This document shows positions 11,563 to 22,660 of a DNA stretch of 64,000 nucleotides, one piece after another (the first letter of the stretch is position 1; each line of letters starts with the position of its first letter). This stretch comes from Hevea brasiliensis. Its lineage: Eukaryota; Streptophyta; Magnoliopsida; Malpighiales; Euphorbiaceae. The position numbers and the translations under genes are program-made. The DNA is taken from contig NC_079505.1 of assembly GCF_030052815.1 (NCBI RefSeq), positions 76,779,054-76,843,053 of the forward strand, in the 5' to 3' direction. The notes beneath the pieces are model-generated. The model was not told where the DNA came from, did not search any database, and was given only the letters and a program-made list of their open reading frames with translations.

Positions 11563-12232
11563 ATCCAATCTCTTTCTCTCTCGGTAAAAGCCAGTTCTTG
11601 TTTTTGAGTTTTAACAGCCAACACCACACCGATCAAAGGATTGTTTGATTTGCATTGACCTTTTTATGCAGGTGATTTAATAATGTGAAAGAGGGGAAAA
11701 AAACAAGAAAAAGAAAATGCTGACTACCATTCCCTCCTCAAACCCTATCCAAAATAGGCTGCCTTTTGTTGACATACGATGCTAATTTTAAGTATAAAGT
11801 CCTTAAAAAACTAATTGGTGCTGTCGGTGAAGTCCTTAAAAAACCTTATAATTATTTTAATTTTTTAAATTAACTAATTATTATTTTCTTGAGAAGAAAA
11901 AAAAATCATTATTCGTTTTTATGTATAAATAATTAAAAAGGATAAATCAAAACGGGAAACAATTATAAAGCTGCTGCTTTATGGTCAAATTAACTTTCTG
12001 ATGTTGAATATCGTTGAAAGGGCATAATTCCAACACGTGTAAGAGCCACTGGGAGCAAGGGTGGCAGATGTAGCTGAAGGACGAGCCCAAGTAAAAGCAG
12101 AAAGAGGATTGAACCCTGTCAAGAAAAGGGGAAGAATCAATTTTCAAGTGCGCTATATATATATAAAGAAAAAAATCGTGATATAAAAATAATTTAATTA
12201 GTAATTTTTTAATTACAATATTATTCGTTCAT
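11563..12232. other. Intergenic, no gene seen
   Basis: It contains the probable promoter of the small membrane-protein gene (reading leftward), then A/T-rich DNA. No supported frame was found. Confidence 0.45.
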
Positions 12233-12640
12233 TTTTTTTGGGTTAAAATTAGATACATTCATTAGAGGAATCAATGTACATGGCCTAAGGTCTAATACAT
12301 AGTAGATGCAATACAACCCATCTAACAAAAATCAAAGGGCTAAGCCCAAAGGCCACTTGAATAGAACCGTAGAGTTCGGCAATTGGAAAGTTATCTGAGC
12401 AGCGCTGCTTGCTACTATACCTTTCACGGCTCTATCAAGACCGCCGAGAAAGCCCAACCCCAACGGGTCATCAACAACCAACAGGAGAAAGAATAAGGGT
12501 AACCGCTTCCTCTAGTAGCCATGCATGGGAAAGAACAGGAGCAGAACAAGAAGAAACCCATTTCCATAACATAGCACCCCAAGCTTTGGATTTTGAAACC
12601 ATAAATAAGAATGGTTTTAGGTGTGGGATGTCAGTCGATA
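12233..12640 (-). mobile_element. Possible 3' end of a LINE-like insertion
   Basis: Read on the minus strand, this segment is of mixed composition and ends in an A-run (T-run at 12233-12240 on the plus strand) directly after a stop-rich tail, the layout of a 5'-truncated retroposed copy. I recognise no conserved domain. It differs sharply in composition from both flanks. It may instead be a processed pseudogene or unique DNA. Confidence 0.25.
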
Positions 12641-13977
12641 ATTTGAGTTTTCTACAGACGACTCCACTGATGTTGCTGTGAGCTTCTGAAAAGTAGTCAA
12701 CGTGCCAAGTAAGCCTGTAAAATGAAAAAATGATGAGGATAGTGGCCTTTTAGCCAGCTACTCTAACGCTCAAGTTAGAGGTCTGTGTTGAGAGAATGAA
12801 AATTAAGTAAAGAGAGCTTGAGTAGTGATTAATGACTATTTCTCATATTTATAGATAAAAAAGACAGATAGTCGTAATATCTATATGCATGAACTGCATG
12901 AATCTCAAAAATTGAGTAAATATTTCGAAATTCTCTTCTAAAAATCCGACCTTATCATTGACCGGAGTTGCTATCACTCAATAGGGTTGATGCTCACTCG
13001 GACAGGCGAGCATTGCCACTATTCTTCTTTCTTTAGCTTTTCTTATGCTCGGTTTGGGTTGCCCGGGCGATCTTTTGCTTAGTCTAGAATGTGCAACCAA
13101 TCATATGAGCAATCTTTCGTTCGGTCTGACTCTTAGATGGGGCACTGATATTTTGACTACCACATCGAATTCTTCACCATATATATACACCACATACATT
13201 CATCTCTCTATGACATGCTTAGTTTCTGTTCACAGTACAATTAAATTTAACAACATAGAAGTGATGCCTTCAATCAATGTCAATACTAACATTTCTCTCC
13301 CATTTTGCGATTGTAGTAAAGATACGCACTTGAAGAGGTCTTAGACAACATGAGATTCTGAAGGTGTAAGAATTATGAGGTGAGTACAAAATATGATGGC
13401 GAGATTTTTTTTTTTTTTCTGTTAGTGCGTTGCTATTGGGGACGATTTAATTGATATATATATGGAAGTTAGGTTTAGTGAATTGGATTTTGGAGATAGT
13501 TAATCTGAAATAATAAAAGGAAATTGTAATTGCAAATTATTTTGCATCGATTGATCCTCGTGTGCTAGAGCAATTGAGTTGGATTATTGCAGATTTATTA
13601 TGAAAATTGAATATTATGAAGAATAAAACAGGTATCTAGATAAATAAGTTTTAGCATAATATTATTGTAGTCATCTTCAAATTATGAGTTCTCGAGCTTA
13701 AATATCAACCTGAATCAATTATTTAAAAAAAAAAAAAAACCCTAGCGTGTGAGAAGTAGAATGTGATGAATTAATGCAGGGACATTGTTATGCTTGTTTT
13801 GGATTTTAATAATCAGGTGAAAAAGTGAGAATAATTTGTATAGGGAGAATTAAGCTAGGATGAGAGTAGGGAAGAATATTTTACCCTGTGAAATTGGTAT
13901 GTGAAATCACAGTGCTGTCGTTGGAAAAAAAAAAATAAATTACTACTTAGGTTATTTTTATGGCAATATTTTTTTTA
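12641..13977. other. Intergenic, no gene seen
   Basis: Mixed-composition DNA with short open frames (for example 13045-13344) that show no protein-like features. Confidence 0.4.
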
Positions 13978-14357
13978 GAAAAATTATTATTTAATTCCTT
14001 TATTTTATTGAAACTAATTACTTAAACCTTCTATTTTAAAAATACTTTAGTTAATCTTTATATAAAAGTTCCGTTTATTTTTTAGTCCTTCCAATTATTA
14101 TAGATATTAGTTTAAATTTCTTTTAATTCACACAATTATGTATTCTATTATTTTTTAAATCTTGAACTGTTTATTACTGGTAATAATAATTTCTTCATCC
14201 TTTAAAAATATTGACTAATAGAAAATTTGATTTAATTTGAATGAAGATACTAAAAAGTAGAACGAACAAAAATATAAATTATATATTTTTCAAAATAGAG
14301 GATCAAATGGTAAGTTTTGTTAAAATAAAGAGACTAAATAATAATTATTTATTTTTC
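13978..14357. mobile_element. MITE of the same family as the one at 50 kb
   Basis: The left end GAAAAATTATTATTTAATT is repeated inverted at the right end (ACTAAATAATAATTATTTA then TTTTTC at 14357), with longer imperfect inverted similarity inside. The same ends occur on the 853-bp element at 49989-50841. The flanking duplication is not clear here, so the borders are approximate. This copy is shorter, about 380 bp. Confidence 0.55.
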
Positions 14358-14730
14358 TTTAGTGATGATTATATTAAATTGGCCAAAAAAATCAATTCTG
14401 TGATCATTTTCATATGTAGTTTATATTGAAGAGTATTATTACATATACAAGTACAAATTTTATAATAATTCTCACAATGATGCAACCTTCAAGCTTGCTC
14501 TCTAAAACAAAGAAGCTTTTCTATTTTCTCTAGCAATTATATTCCCTGCTTGCTAACAAATTAATTACACAATGATGGGCACTTCAATCATGTATAATTC
14601 TCACTTTAATTTGTAACTATCTTTTTTCTTTTGACAACTTAACTATACAAAGCTTGAATTTGCAAGCTGAGATCCCCAGAGAAAATTTTTTGCACTCTGA
14701 AAACCATTTCCAGGTTAAGAAATTCCATGT
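14358..14730. other. 3' region of the reticulon gene
   Basis: A/T-rich sequence directly downstream (minus-strand sense) of the reticulon stop codon. It probably includes its 3' UTR. Nothing else was seen. Confidence 0.4.
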
Positions 14731-15460
14731 TTAAGCCAGCTTTTTCTCTTTTGTTGGTCCTCTTGGGATCTTGTCAAGAACTTTGGTATTAAATTTTTCA
14801 AACAAGTTCTTCATCTCTTGGCCGCTTCTTCCAACAAAATTATCCACCTGGTCTTCATATCGCTCATACAAAACTGGCAATGTCGCCAAGCACAGATAAA
14901 CTTCATCCAACAAATAAATCATCGCAAACCCAATTGATTAAATTCAAGTAGAGAAAATAAATTTTAAGAAATTAAAAACAGATGAAAGAAAAGCCACAAG
15001 TTCTTACCAATATATAAAAGTGTCAGAGTGCTGCATAGTGACCCCAAAGCTGACAATATCCAGAGACAAGCTATGGCCTGAAAACAAAGTGCTCAGGAAT
15101 GAATGTACAATAGAACTTAGAAAATGGTTCATAATTTAGAATTTGTACAGGACAAGAGATTTGCATACCACAAAGAAAGTTATTAGATCTTTCCCACTTG
15201 AAATATAATATAAATTTGATAGTAATTGGTTGATTTGCCCAAAGAAGAATTTCAATGTGGATTCTGGCAACTCTATATCATCAACATCAGGAGGATTTCT
15301 GAAAACAGAGAGGTTACTTGTTACAACTCACCAAGCACCAATATCATGAGCACATGTGACAATAATTAATAATGGCAAAAATTATAATGAAAGTAATTGA
15401 ATTTTTCGTGAACCGTTAAATTATTTTTCCTGTTAAATCCTCCTTTTGTATTAATAAAAA

Positions 15461-15526
<66 letters not shown>

Positions 15527-16039
15527 TTTCCCTAAATAAATAAATAATTAAGGGCAAGTTCTGGTTACCTATTGATGAATCCTGCGGTATTAGACCAAAT
15601 GAAGAGGATGGCCATAAAAAGCATGAGCAAGTGACAAAGAAGAGTAACAACATGATACTCCACAACTTCAAGAAGGAACCATATAACCGTGAAACCAGTT
15701 AGGATCCCTGCTGATAAATACTTGTTCTTCCACAGCAGTATGTCAGCAACTGCAGGTCAAGCATCCACATAAACAAATTATTCCATTACATTTTCTACAA
15801 AAATTAATGATTTTTGTTTTCATGATATTGGGTCATCTTCAAATTATATATGCGAGATTATAACCCAATTGGAATTAATAAAGTAAAATAAAAAGAAGGA
15901 GAAGAAAAAGAAAACAAAGACCCTTACCATGCCCTCCTCCAAGAATGGCATGTAGTGATCTTCCATGGCTGAACAATTTTCTTGAAGGTGCAGGCTGGTT
16001 GTCATCAGAATCAGAATCATATATCCCCCACCTCAGCAT
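14731..16039 (-). CDS. Reticulon-like protein (RTNLB)
   Basis: Five exons on the minus strand (16039-15928, 15749-15569, 15298-15169, 15077-15008, 14900-14731) give 220 aa with all phases matching. The protein starts MLRWGIYDSDSDDN, then enters the reticulon domain: LHAILGGGHGVADILLWKNK, the first long hydrophobic hairpin, FIWSNTAGFIN, PPDVDDIELPE, the second hairpin, and the hallmark PVLYERYEDQVD near the C-terminus. Reticulons shape tubular endoplasmic reticulum through these wedge-like hairpins. The N-terminal region before the domain is only about 30 residues, as in the short plant RTNLBs. The last exon must begin at 14900 rather than at the longer open frame, because this gives the usual spacing between TLLYI and PVLYE. 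The second intron holds a long AT microsatellite at about 15461-15522. Confidence 0.92.
15461..15522. repeat. AT microsatellite in a reticulon intron
   Basis: An uninterrupted AT dinucleotide run of about 60 bases between the second and third exons of the reticulon gene. It is expected to vary in length between individuals. Confidence 0.95.
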
Positions 16040-16437
16040 GATCGGTTATGTTTCATGCTTAGTACCGTATAAAGCTATGATCTAGTTCCATATAAAGGGT
16101 TTTGGGTTCTATGCTTGGAATCTAAGCAACTCATCACAATGAAGAAAGGTATGGCTTTAGCATGTCTTACAGGTTTGCTTTTCATATTCTACCTTGATAG
16201 TTTTTCTAATTTCAGGATTCATCCGAGTTGCAGGGAATAAAACGCATCAATCAGAATTTTTTTATTATATATATATATATATATTGAAAATCTTAATACA
16301 GAAGGAAGACGTGTTAGAGATTTCCTAAAGCTTATATCTTTTATTGTGCTGTAATTTCCCTTGAAAGTCTTAATATGAAGGTTATAGATTAATTTTCATT
16401 CATTCTTCTTGAACTCTGATAGTTGTTTCAACACTGT

Positions 16438-16558
16438 ACTCAAATTTCAATTTGTATTACATAAGTATTCAACTTTAATTTAACACACACTATTCAAAAA
16501 GTCATTCAATTATTGACATTTGAATACTTTTGTGATATTAATTGAAATTCAAGGATAA
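16438..16558. mobile_element. Small foldback element (MITE-like)
   Basis: The left arm (TCAAATTTCAATTTGTATT, ATAAGTATTCAA) is matched inverted by the right arm (TTGAATACTTTTGTGATA, AATTGAAATTCAAG), so the roughly 120-base segment can fold into one imperfect hairpin. No clear target duplication was read. Confidence 0.45.
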
Positions 16559-16619
16559 TACCAAAATAACTCTAAAAATTTAATAACAATGGGTGATAAT
16601 TAGCCAAATTTTTTTTTTA

Positions 16620-18020
16620 ACTTTTCCTCCAACCTATTTAAAAAAAAAAAACAAAGTTTTATTGATTTTCACATTATGGCCATTTTGATTAAACTAGCGT
16701 ACATGTGCATCTCAAATCTACATTCCAGTAAACTTGGAAGCAATGACGGACTTTGGGTAGTGAATTTATGTAGTCCATAAAATTTTGATGATCACTAATT
16801 TATGGACTATATATAAGTTAACATAAATCAAAATTTATAAAAATAAAATTAAAATCAATAAGCCCAAATAAAATATTCTAAGAGGTGATGATGAGGATGG
16901 TACCCTTGGGATGAAGTGTGCTTCATTGCTTTGTTGGGATTTGTCTCCCTCTGTTTCTGGTTTGTGTCTTTCATCCCTTGTATTGGGTTAAAGGGTGATG
17001 TTATGCTAATGTAGTGCAATTGGGTATAAGTTTGTTACGTGCGACAGATGCTTGTGAGAAGTTGTTTTGGTAAATCATTTGAGAGTAGGAAGGATCTTGA
17101 TGAGCAGGTGCTATTGTCAGGGAGCAGAGGAGGGATTAATGAGCAAGAAGTTGAGGGACAGGTGCTTGTAAGCTGGTTTGAGAGTAAGAGGGATCTTAGT
17201 GAGCAGGGGAGTCAAGGGAGAAACGGAGGAAAGGAGAGATTTTGGGGAAACAGAGGCAAGGAGGTGACTATTTATTGATCTGCGTTTAGATCTACCTCTC
17301 CCTACTCCTTGTATATTGTGTTATGTGTTTGAAATTTTGAAATTTATTTTTATATTTTTCATGATTTTATAGATTTTCTTATTTTTGGTTTTGATGATGA
17401 ATAGAGGGTAAAGGTGGATCTATTTGTGAACGATTTGATGATGCCGTTGGTCGGGAACGAGTGGTGGTCTTCGAAGATGGTAGAGTAGCGAGGTTGAGTA
17501 TGCAGGTTAAAAAGGTTATGTTGGGCTACAAGGGAGGCAAAATAGGTATGGGAGCCGAACGAAAAGAAAGAGGGAGAGAGAAATATTTTTATTGTTAAAA
17601 TTTTATGTAACAGAGAGATTTTTTTAATTATTTTTAATTCACCTAAGCATATTTATATTGGCTTAAGTAATTTTAGGTATTGTTAATTTGAAATTTAAAT
17701 ATTTTATAATACAAATTAAAGTTTAAAAATGGTATTGAACACTCAAAGTTCAAGAATGTGGTTGAAAATGAACCAAAATTGTATCATGTTGACTGGGTGG
17801 CTGGTTAATGCAATTTTTATTATTCCCATTCGAAAATACACTAGAAAATTTTATGGGCTTGGAAATTGATTTTAACTTTTATCTAACCCATATTCAAAAA
17901 GAAAAAAAAAATACAAATTTTTGTTGATTTTCACATTATGGCCATTTGGATTAAACTAGTGTATATGTGTAAGGCAACGCCATACTTCATTAAACTTAGA
18001 AGTAATGATGGACTTAATGG
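16620..18020. repeat. Diverged direct repeat pair about 1.25 kb apart
   Basis: A segment at about 16620-16760 recurs at about 17871-18016 in the same orientation. Both contain an A-run, TTGATTTTCACATTATGGCC, a GATTAAACTAG block and AACTTGGAAGCAATGACGGA or its variant. The DNA between has one short frame (17039-17278) without family features. This could be an old segmental duplication or the ends of a small decayed retroelement. Confidence 0.5.
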
Positions 18021-18234
18021 AGTTGGCAACGGCTACCACCGTCTATGGATATATATTTAATAGATTTTTATATTTAATTTTAAAAAATTTATTATATAAA
18101 GATGATTTTTTAATTAATTTAATTAAATAAAAAATTAATAAGTTTATATTTTAAAAATTTTAAAAATTATTTTTGTTAATGTAATTAAATTAAAAAAATA
18201 TTTTAAATTTTTTTTAAATAATAAAAAAATAAAA

Positions 18235-18250
18235 TTTTAAAAAAATTCTA
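18235..18250. repeat. Target-site duplication, 3' side of the RTE element
   Basis: The 16 bases TTTTAAAAAAATTCTA here are identical to 21529-21544. They flank the minus-strand RTE element and mark its insertion. Confidence 0.85.
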
Positions 18251-21200
18251 ACTATTCAACTCAACTCAATTAAACTTTTATCCCAAAAATTTATTGGGGT
18301 TGGCTATATGGATTCTCTTTCTCCACTCTAAACGATTTTGGGTTAAATCCTCGAAAATGTGTAAGACTTCTAAATCATGTTGCATTACTCTCTTTCAAGT
18401 CAGTTTAGGTCTACCCCTTCTTTTCTTTCTATCATCTAACCCAATGTGCACTACTTGTCTAACTGGAGTCTCTGTATGTCTACCCTTCACATGACCAAAC
18501 CACCTCAATCTCCCTTTTATCAACTTATCATCAATTGATACTACTCCTACCTTTTCTCTAATACTCTTATTATGGACTTTATCTAGTCTAGTATGGCTAC
18601 TTATTCACCTTAACATTCTCACCTCCACAACTCTCATCTTAGACACATATAACTCCTTCATTGCCCAACACTTACTACCATATAACATGAGCGGTCGTAT
18701 GACTGTACGGTAAAATTTTCCTTTCAACTTATTGGGAATCTTGCGATCACATAAAACTCCTATGGCACGTCTCCACTTCAACCATCCGGCTTTAATCCTA
18801 TGACTAACATCCTCCTCATATCCCTCATCTACTTGAATAATTAAGTCGAGATATTTAAAGTGATTACTTTGGGGCAACACCATTCCATCCAAACTAATTC
18901 CTTCCCTATCACCAGTTCGGCCTTCACTAAACTTGCAATGCATGTATTCTGTCTTCGTTATATTTAACTTAAAGCCCTTTGACTCTAGATTACTCCTCCA
19001 AAACTCTAGCTTTCTATTGATTCATTCTCTCGTCACATCTATCAGAACTATATCATTCGCAAATATCATGCACTAATTGATACTCTCTTGTATATGTTTC
19101 GTCAATTCATCTAGAAATAATATAAAAAGATAAGGGTTCACAGCTGAGCCTTGGTGTAATTCAACTGAGATAGGAAAATCTCTTGTGTCCCCTCCCAATG
19201 TGAGCACAATAGTACTTGCTCCTTCATACATATCTTTCAATACTTGTATGTACCTAATAGATACCCTCTTTTGTTTTAACACTCTCCATAAGACATCTCT
19301 TAAAACACTATTATAAGCCTTCTCCAAATCGATAAAAACCATATGTAAATCTTTCTTCGCATCTCGATATTTCTCCATCAAGCTTCTAATTAAAAAGATC
19401 ACTTCCATAGTTGAATGTTCGGGTATGAAGCCAAATTGATTGGGGGAGATAGAATTGTTATAACATAGCCGATGTTCCACAACTCTCTCCCACAACTTCA
19501 TAGTATGGCTCATGAATTTAATTCTCTTGTAATTTGAGTAACTCTGTATTCCTCCCTTATTTTTAAAAATAGGTACTAAAATACTCCTCTTCCATTTATC
19601 AGACATTTTTTTTTAGTTTAGAATCTTATTAAACAATTTAGTTAACCATGTCACTCTCACATCTCCCAAACACTTGCACACTTCAATTGGTATTCTATCG
19701 GATCCACAGGCTTTACCTACTTTTATTCTCTTAAGTGCTTCCTTTACTTCTGAAGATCTAATCCTTCTAGTGTAATTCAAATTCTTTTCTATTGCTCTTT
19801 AGTCTATATTCACGCTATTATCACTTTGACTATTATTAAAAAGGTCATCAAAATAATTTCTCCATCTTTCTTTAATACCCACATCTTTTACCAACATTTT
19901 TCCTTCTTTATCCTTAATGCACCTAACTTGATTGAGATCTTGACATTTCTTTTCTCTCCTCCTTGCTAATCTATAAATATCTTTCTCCCCTTCTTTAGTT
20001 TCAAGTTTCTCATATAGTTTTCAAAAGCCTGTGTTCTTACTTGACTAATCGCCTTTTTTGCCTCTTTTTTTGTTATCTTGTACTATTCATAAGCCTCATT
20101 ATTATCACACTTAGGTAATTTCTTATACCATTCCCTCTTTTTCTTCACTGCCTTTTGTACATCCTCATTCTATTGTCATTTCTCTTTTGGGGGTAGTCCA
20201 TGGCTTCTAGAATCTCCAAGTACTTTTTTAGCTACTTCTCTAACTTTGATGTCATCTGTATCCACATACCATTGGCCTCTAGATCCAGCTTCCATGCTTC
20301 GAACTTGAGAAACTCATTTTTGAACTTCACTTGCTTTACTCATTTGAACTCCCACCACTTTGCTCGAGTGAAAATATTTCTTCTAGTCTTACTTGAATTA
20401 TTCCTAAACTTTACATTCAAGACCACTAACTGATATTAACTTTTTAAAGCCTCTCCTAGAATAATCCTGCAATCCTTGCATAGAGTTCTATTTATCTTGT
20501 TGGTTAAGAGGAAGTTAATTTGGCTTGTATGCTGTCCACTTTTGAAAGTCACTAAATGTGACTCCCTTTTTATAAAGTAGGTATTTGCTAGTATTAGGTC
20601 GTACGCTATGGCAAAATCCATGATGTTTTTCCCCTCCTCATTTTGGCTACCAAAACCAAAACCTTCATGAACATTCTCATAACTTTACCTATCACTTCCT
20701 ATATGTCTATTTAAATCTCCATCGATGAGAACATTCTTTTCATTCAGTATGCTTTGCATTAGATCATCCATGTCTTCCCAAAGCCTTTTTTTACTCTCAC
20801 TATCTAGTCCTATTTGTAGGGTATAAGCACTAATTACATTTATTGTTTCTCTTTCTAGTACTAACTTTACTAGTATAATTCTATCTCCTACTCTTTTTAC
20901 AGCTATTACGGTATCTTTCAATGTCCTGTGTATGATCATACCCACTCCGTTCTTGTTCCTCTCCTTTCCGGTAAATCACAGTTTGTATCTTGAATTACCC
21001 ACTTCCTTACTTTTTTCTCCTACCCATTTAGTCTCCTGAATGCAAGCAATATTCACGCTTCTCCTTTCCAAGGTATCCCCAAGCTCCATTAATTTTTATG
21101 TAAGTGATCTAACATTCCAAGTACCAACCTTGATTCTCCTCCTATCCTGTTCCTTCCTAATTGATCTCATTCTATAATATCTTCTATTGTTCTCTATATC

Positions 21201-21528
21201 TATCTTGTATTTTGTTCTACTATCTGTTTTATGGACTAACTTCTTTACCCACAACCGTTCATGATGTGGGAACCCTTGCTTATTTAACACCACACCCTGG
21301 CGCCGACATGATGCGTCGCTTTCTGTGAGCGCCCTACACCCTTGCATATTTCTCACTACACCCAGGCTCTGATGTAGCGCATCGTAAGTAGAGAACGTTC
21401 TAAAGTTTATATCGTAAGAATCCATATAACGAGGTGTGACGAAATATTTACGCTAGTTGTCACCTACCGCAACTCTCCTCTTTTATCCGGGTTTGGGACC
21501 GGCTAAGTACAAACTACTTAGGCGGAGT
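18251..21528 (-). mobile_element. RTE-clade non-LTR retrotransposon, near full length, inactivated
   Basis: The element is about 3.28 kb on the minus strand. From its 5' end: endonuclease with KVGTWNVRSLT (21100 region), IACIQETKWVG, a GVGMIIH block and DLNRHIGSD (to about 20690); then reverse transcriptase with WKRSILVPIFKNKG, ISPNQFGFIPEHST, VFIDLEKAYNSV and LHQGSAVNPYLF (19606-19073); then a C-terminal part with NHFKYL, GWLKWRRAIGVLCDRKIP and WAMKELY (18943-18605). Several in-frame stops and frameshifts separate the pieces, so it cannot code for active protein. The 3' end carries short TTGAG repeats rather than poly(A), typical of RTE elements. Identical 16-bp duplications flank it, so the borders are good to a few bases. 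Confidence 0.9.
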
Positions 21529-21544
21529 TTTTAAAAAAATTCTA
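21529..21544. repeat. Target-site duplication, 5' side of the RTE element
   Basis: Sixteen bases identical to 18235-18250. They follow the start of the RTE 5' end (GGCGGAG on the plus strand). Confidence 0.85.
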
Positions 21545-21626
21545 AAAAATAATAATTTTTAATTTTTAATTTAAAATAATTTAAATTTAAGCATATTTTT
21601 AATATAGTTTTTCTTATCTCTTTTTG

Positions 21627-21631
<5 letters not shown>

Positions 21632-21706
<75 letters not shown>
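21632..21706. repeat. Compound CT/AT microsatellite
   Basis: About 45 bases of CT repeats run directly into about 30 bases of AT repeats. Confidence 0.95.
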
Positions 21707-21709
<3 letters not shown>

Positions 21710-21891
21710 GTCTAAGCACTGGACACCGCTTTCCAGTATTAGCTTTAAAGTGCGCCCAATAGTAAAAGATAGACTCACCAATGACATTAACGTTACAGCT
21801 GCTCTGGCAGCAAAAACACCTTTGCTGAGAGTAACGTTCGTTGCTAAAGACTACCATTTTATACCACATGACAATTTTTTAAACACCATTT

Positions 21892-21892
<1 letters not shown>
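21707..21892. mobile_element. Short unique segment between two AT microsatellites, possible MITE or transposon fragment
   Basis: This 186-base segment of balanced composition is bounded on both sides by long AT runs (to 21706 and from about 21893). Inside are repeated AACGTTA/TAACGTT elements and a GCTGCTCTGGCAGC palindrome, which resemble subterminal repeats of DNA transposons. Some plant MITEs sit exactly inside AT microsatellites. No clear terminal inverted repeats were found, so the class is open. Confidence 0.3.

Positions 21893-21925
<33 letters not shown>
21893..21925. repeat. AT microsatellite
   Basis: A run of AT dinucleotides that mirrors the one at 21675-21706 on the other side of the short unique segment. 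Confidence 0.9.
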
Positions 21926-21928
<3 letters not shown>

Positions 21929-22532
21929 CTTTATTAATTGCTCCTGAAATATAATAGAAAAAGAATTAAAAAAAATGTGATTAGATTATGGAAGAGTCTT
22001 AATCTTAATCAACTCTTCTCTAGTCACTAACTAAAAATGCATATTCTCATAATAATATTTTCTTATGATTTCATCCAACCAAATCTTATCCAATCCCATA
22101 TAATATATGAAAACTCATTTAATACTCTTCAGAAATTTTCATTTTTATTATAAAAAATTAACACTGCTTTATCAAATATAATGCATCCTTCTAGTGCTTG
22201 ATAAGATTATTGCATCTCATCCTTTTCATTTCATTGACTTTATTTTTATTGATATAAAACATCTTTGTAATAGAGATATATAGCAACTTAATTTCTGTAT
22301 TTGTTGGATCCAAATCATTCATAACATTGGCTACATTTTCATTCATGAAACAATTATATATCAATCAATTGTGAGAAATAGTTTCACTTTATTAATAAAA
22401 AAAAAGTCGTAAAGTGTAAAAAGCTTATACAATATATTTAATAATTCCTTCCGAATGGTATATTAATTATGAAATCAGGGATAAAATTAAATCCCCATTT
22501 AATTACATATGTCCACATCATGATGAGTTAAT

Positions 22533-22660
22533 AATCGACATTAGATCTTTGAATAAAGAAGTCCTTATGTATTACTCGTCCTGTTATATTTTAAGTAATC
22601 AACATTAGATCTTTGAATAAAGAAGTCCTTATGTATTACTCGTCCTGTTATATTTTAAGT
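22533..22660. repeat. Recent 64-bp tandem duplication
   Basis: Copies 22533-22596 and 22597-22660 differ at one base (AATCGACATT versus AATCAACATT). The repeated unit ends in TTACTCGTCCTGTTATATTTTAAGTG, which resembles the terminal repeat of Stowaway-type (Tc1/mariner) MITEs, so the duplication may involve one end of such an element. Confidence 0.9.

Noticed and set aside
11252..11587. 111-aa plus-strand frame opposite the small membrane protein
   Set aside because: It is low-complexity and Pro/His-rich without domains. The opposite strand shows an ordered membrane protein with a sensible leader.
12409..12681. 90-aa plus-strand frame
   Set aside because: No recognisable domain. It lies in a segment that looks like a retroposed tail on the other strand.
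14731..14922. Longer last exon of the reticulon gene starting MIYLLDEV
   Set aside because: Using it would insert extra residues between the TLLYI and PVLYE landmarks and leaves no AG acceptor. The AG before 14900 restores the family spacing.
17039..17278. 79-aa Gly/Arg/Ser-rich frame
   Set aside because: Composition follows the G-rich DNA, there is no family motif, and it lies inside a repeat-flanked segment.
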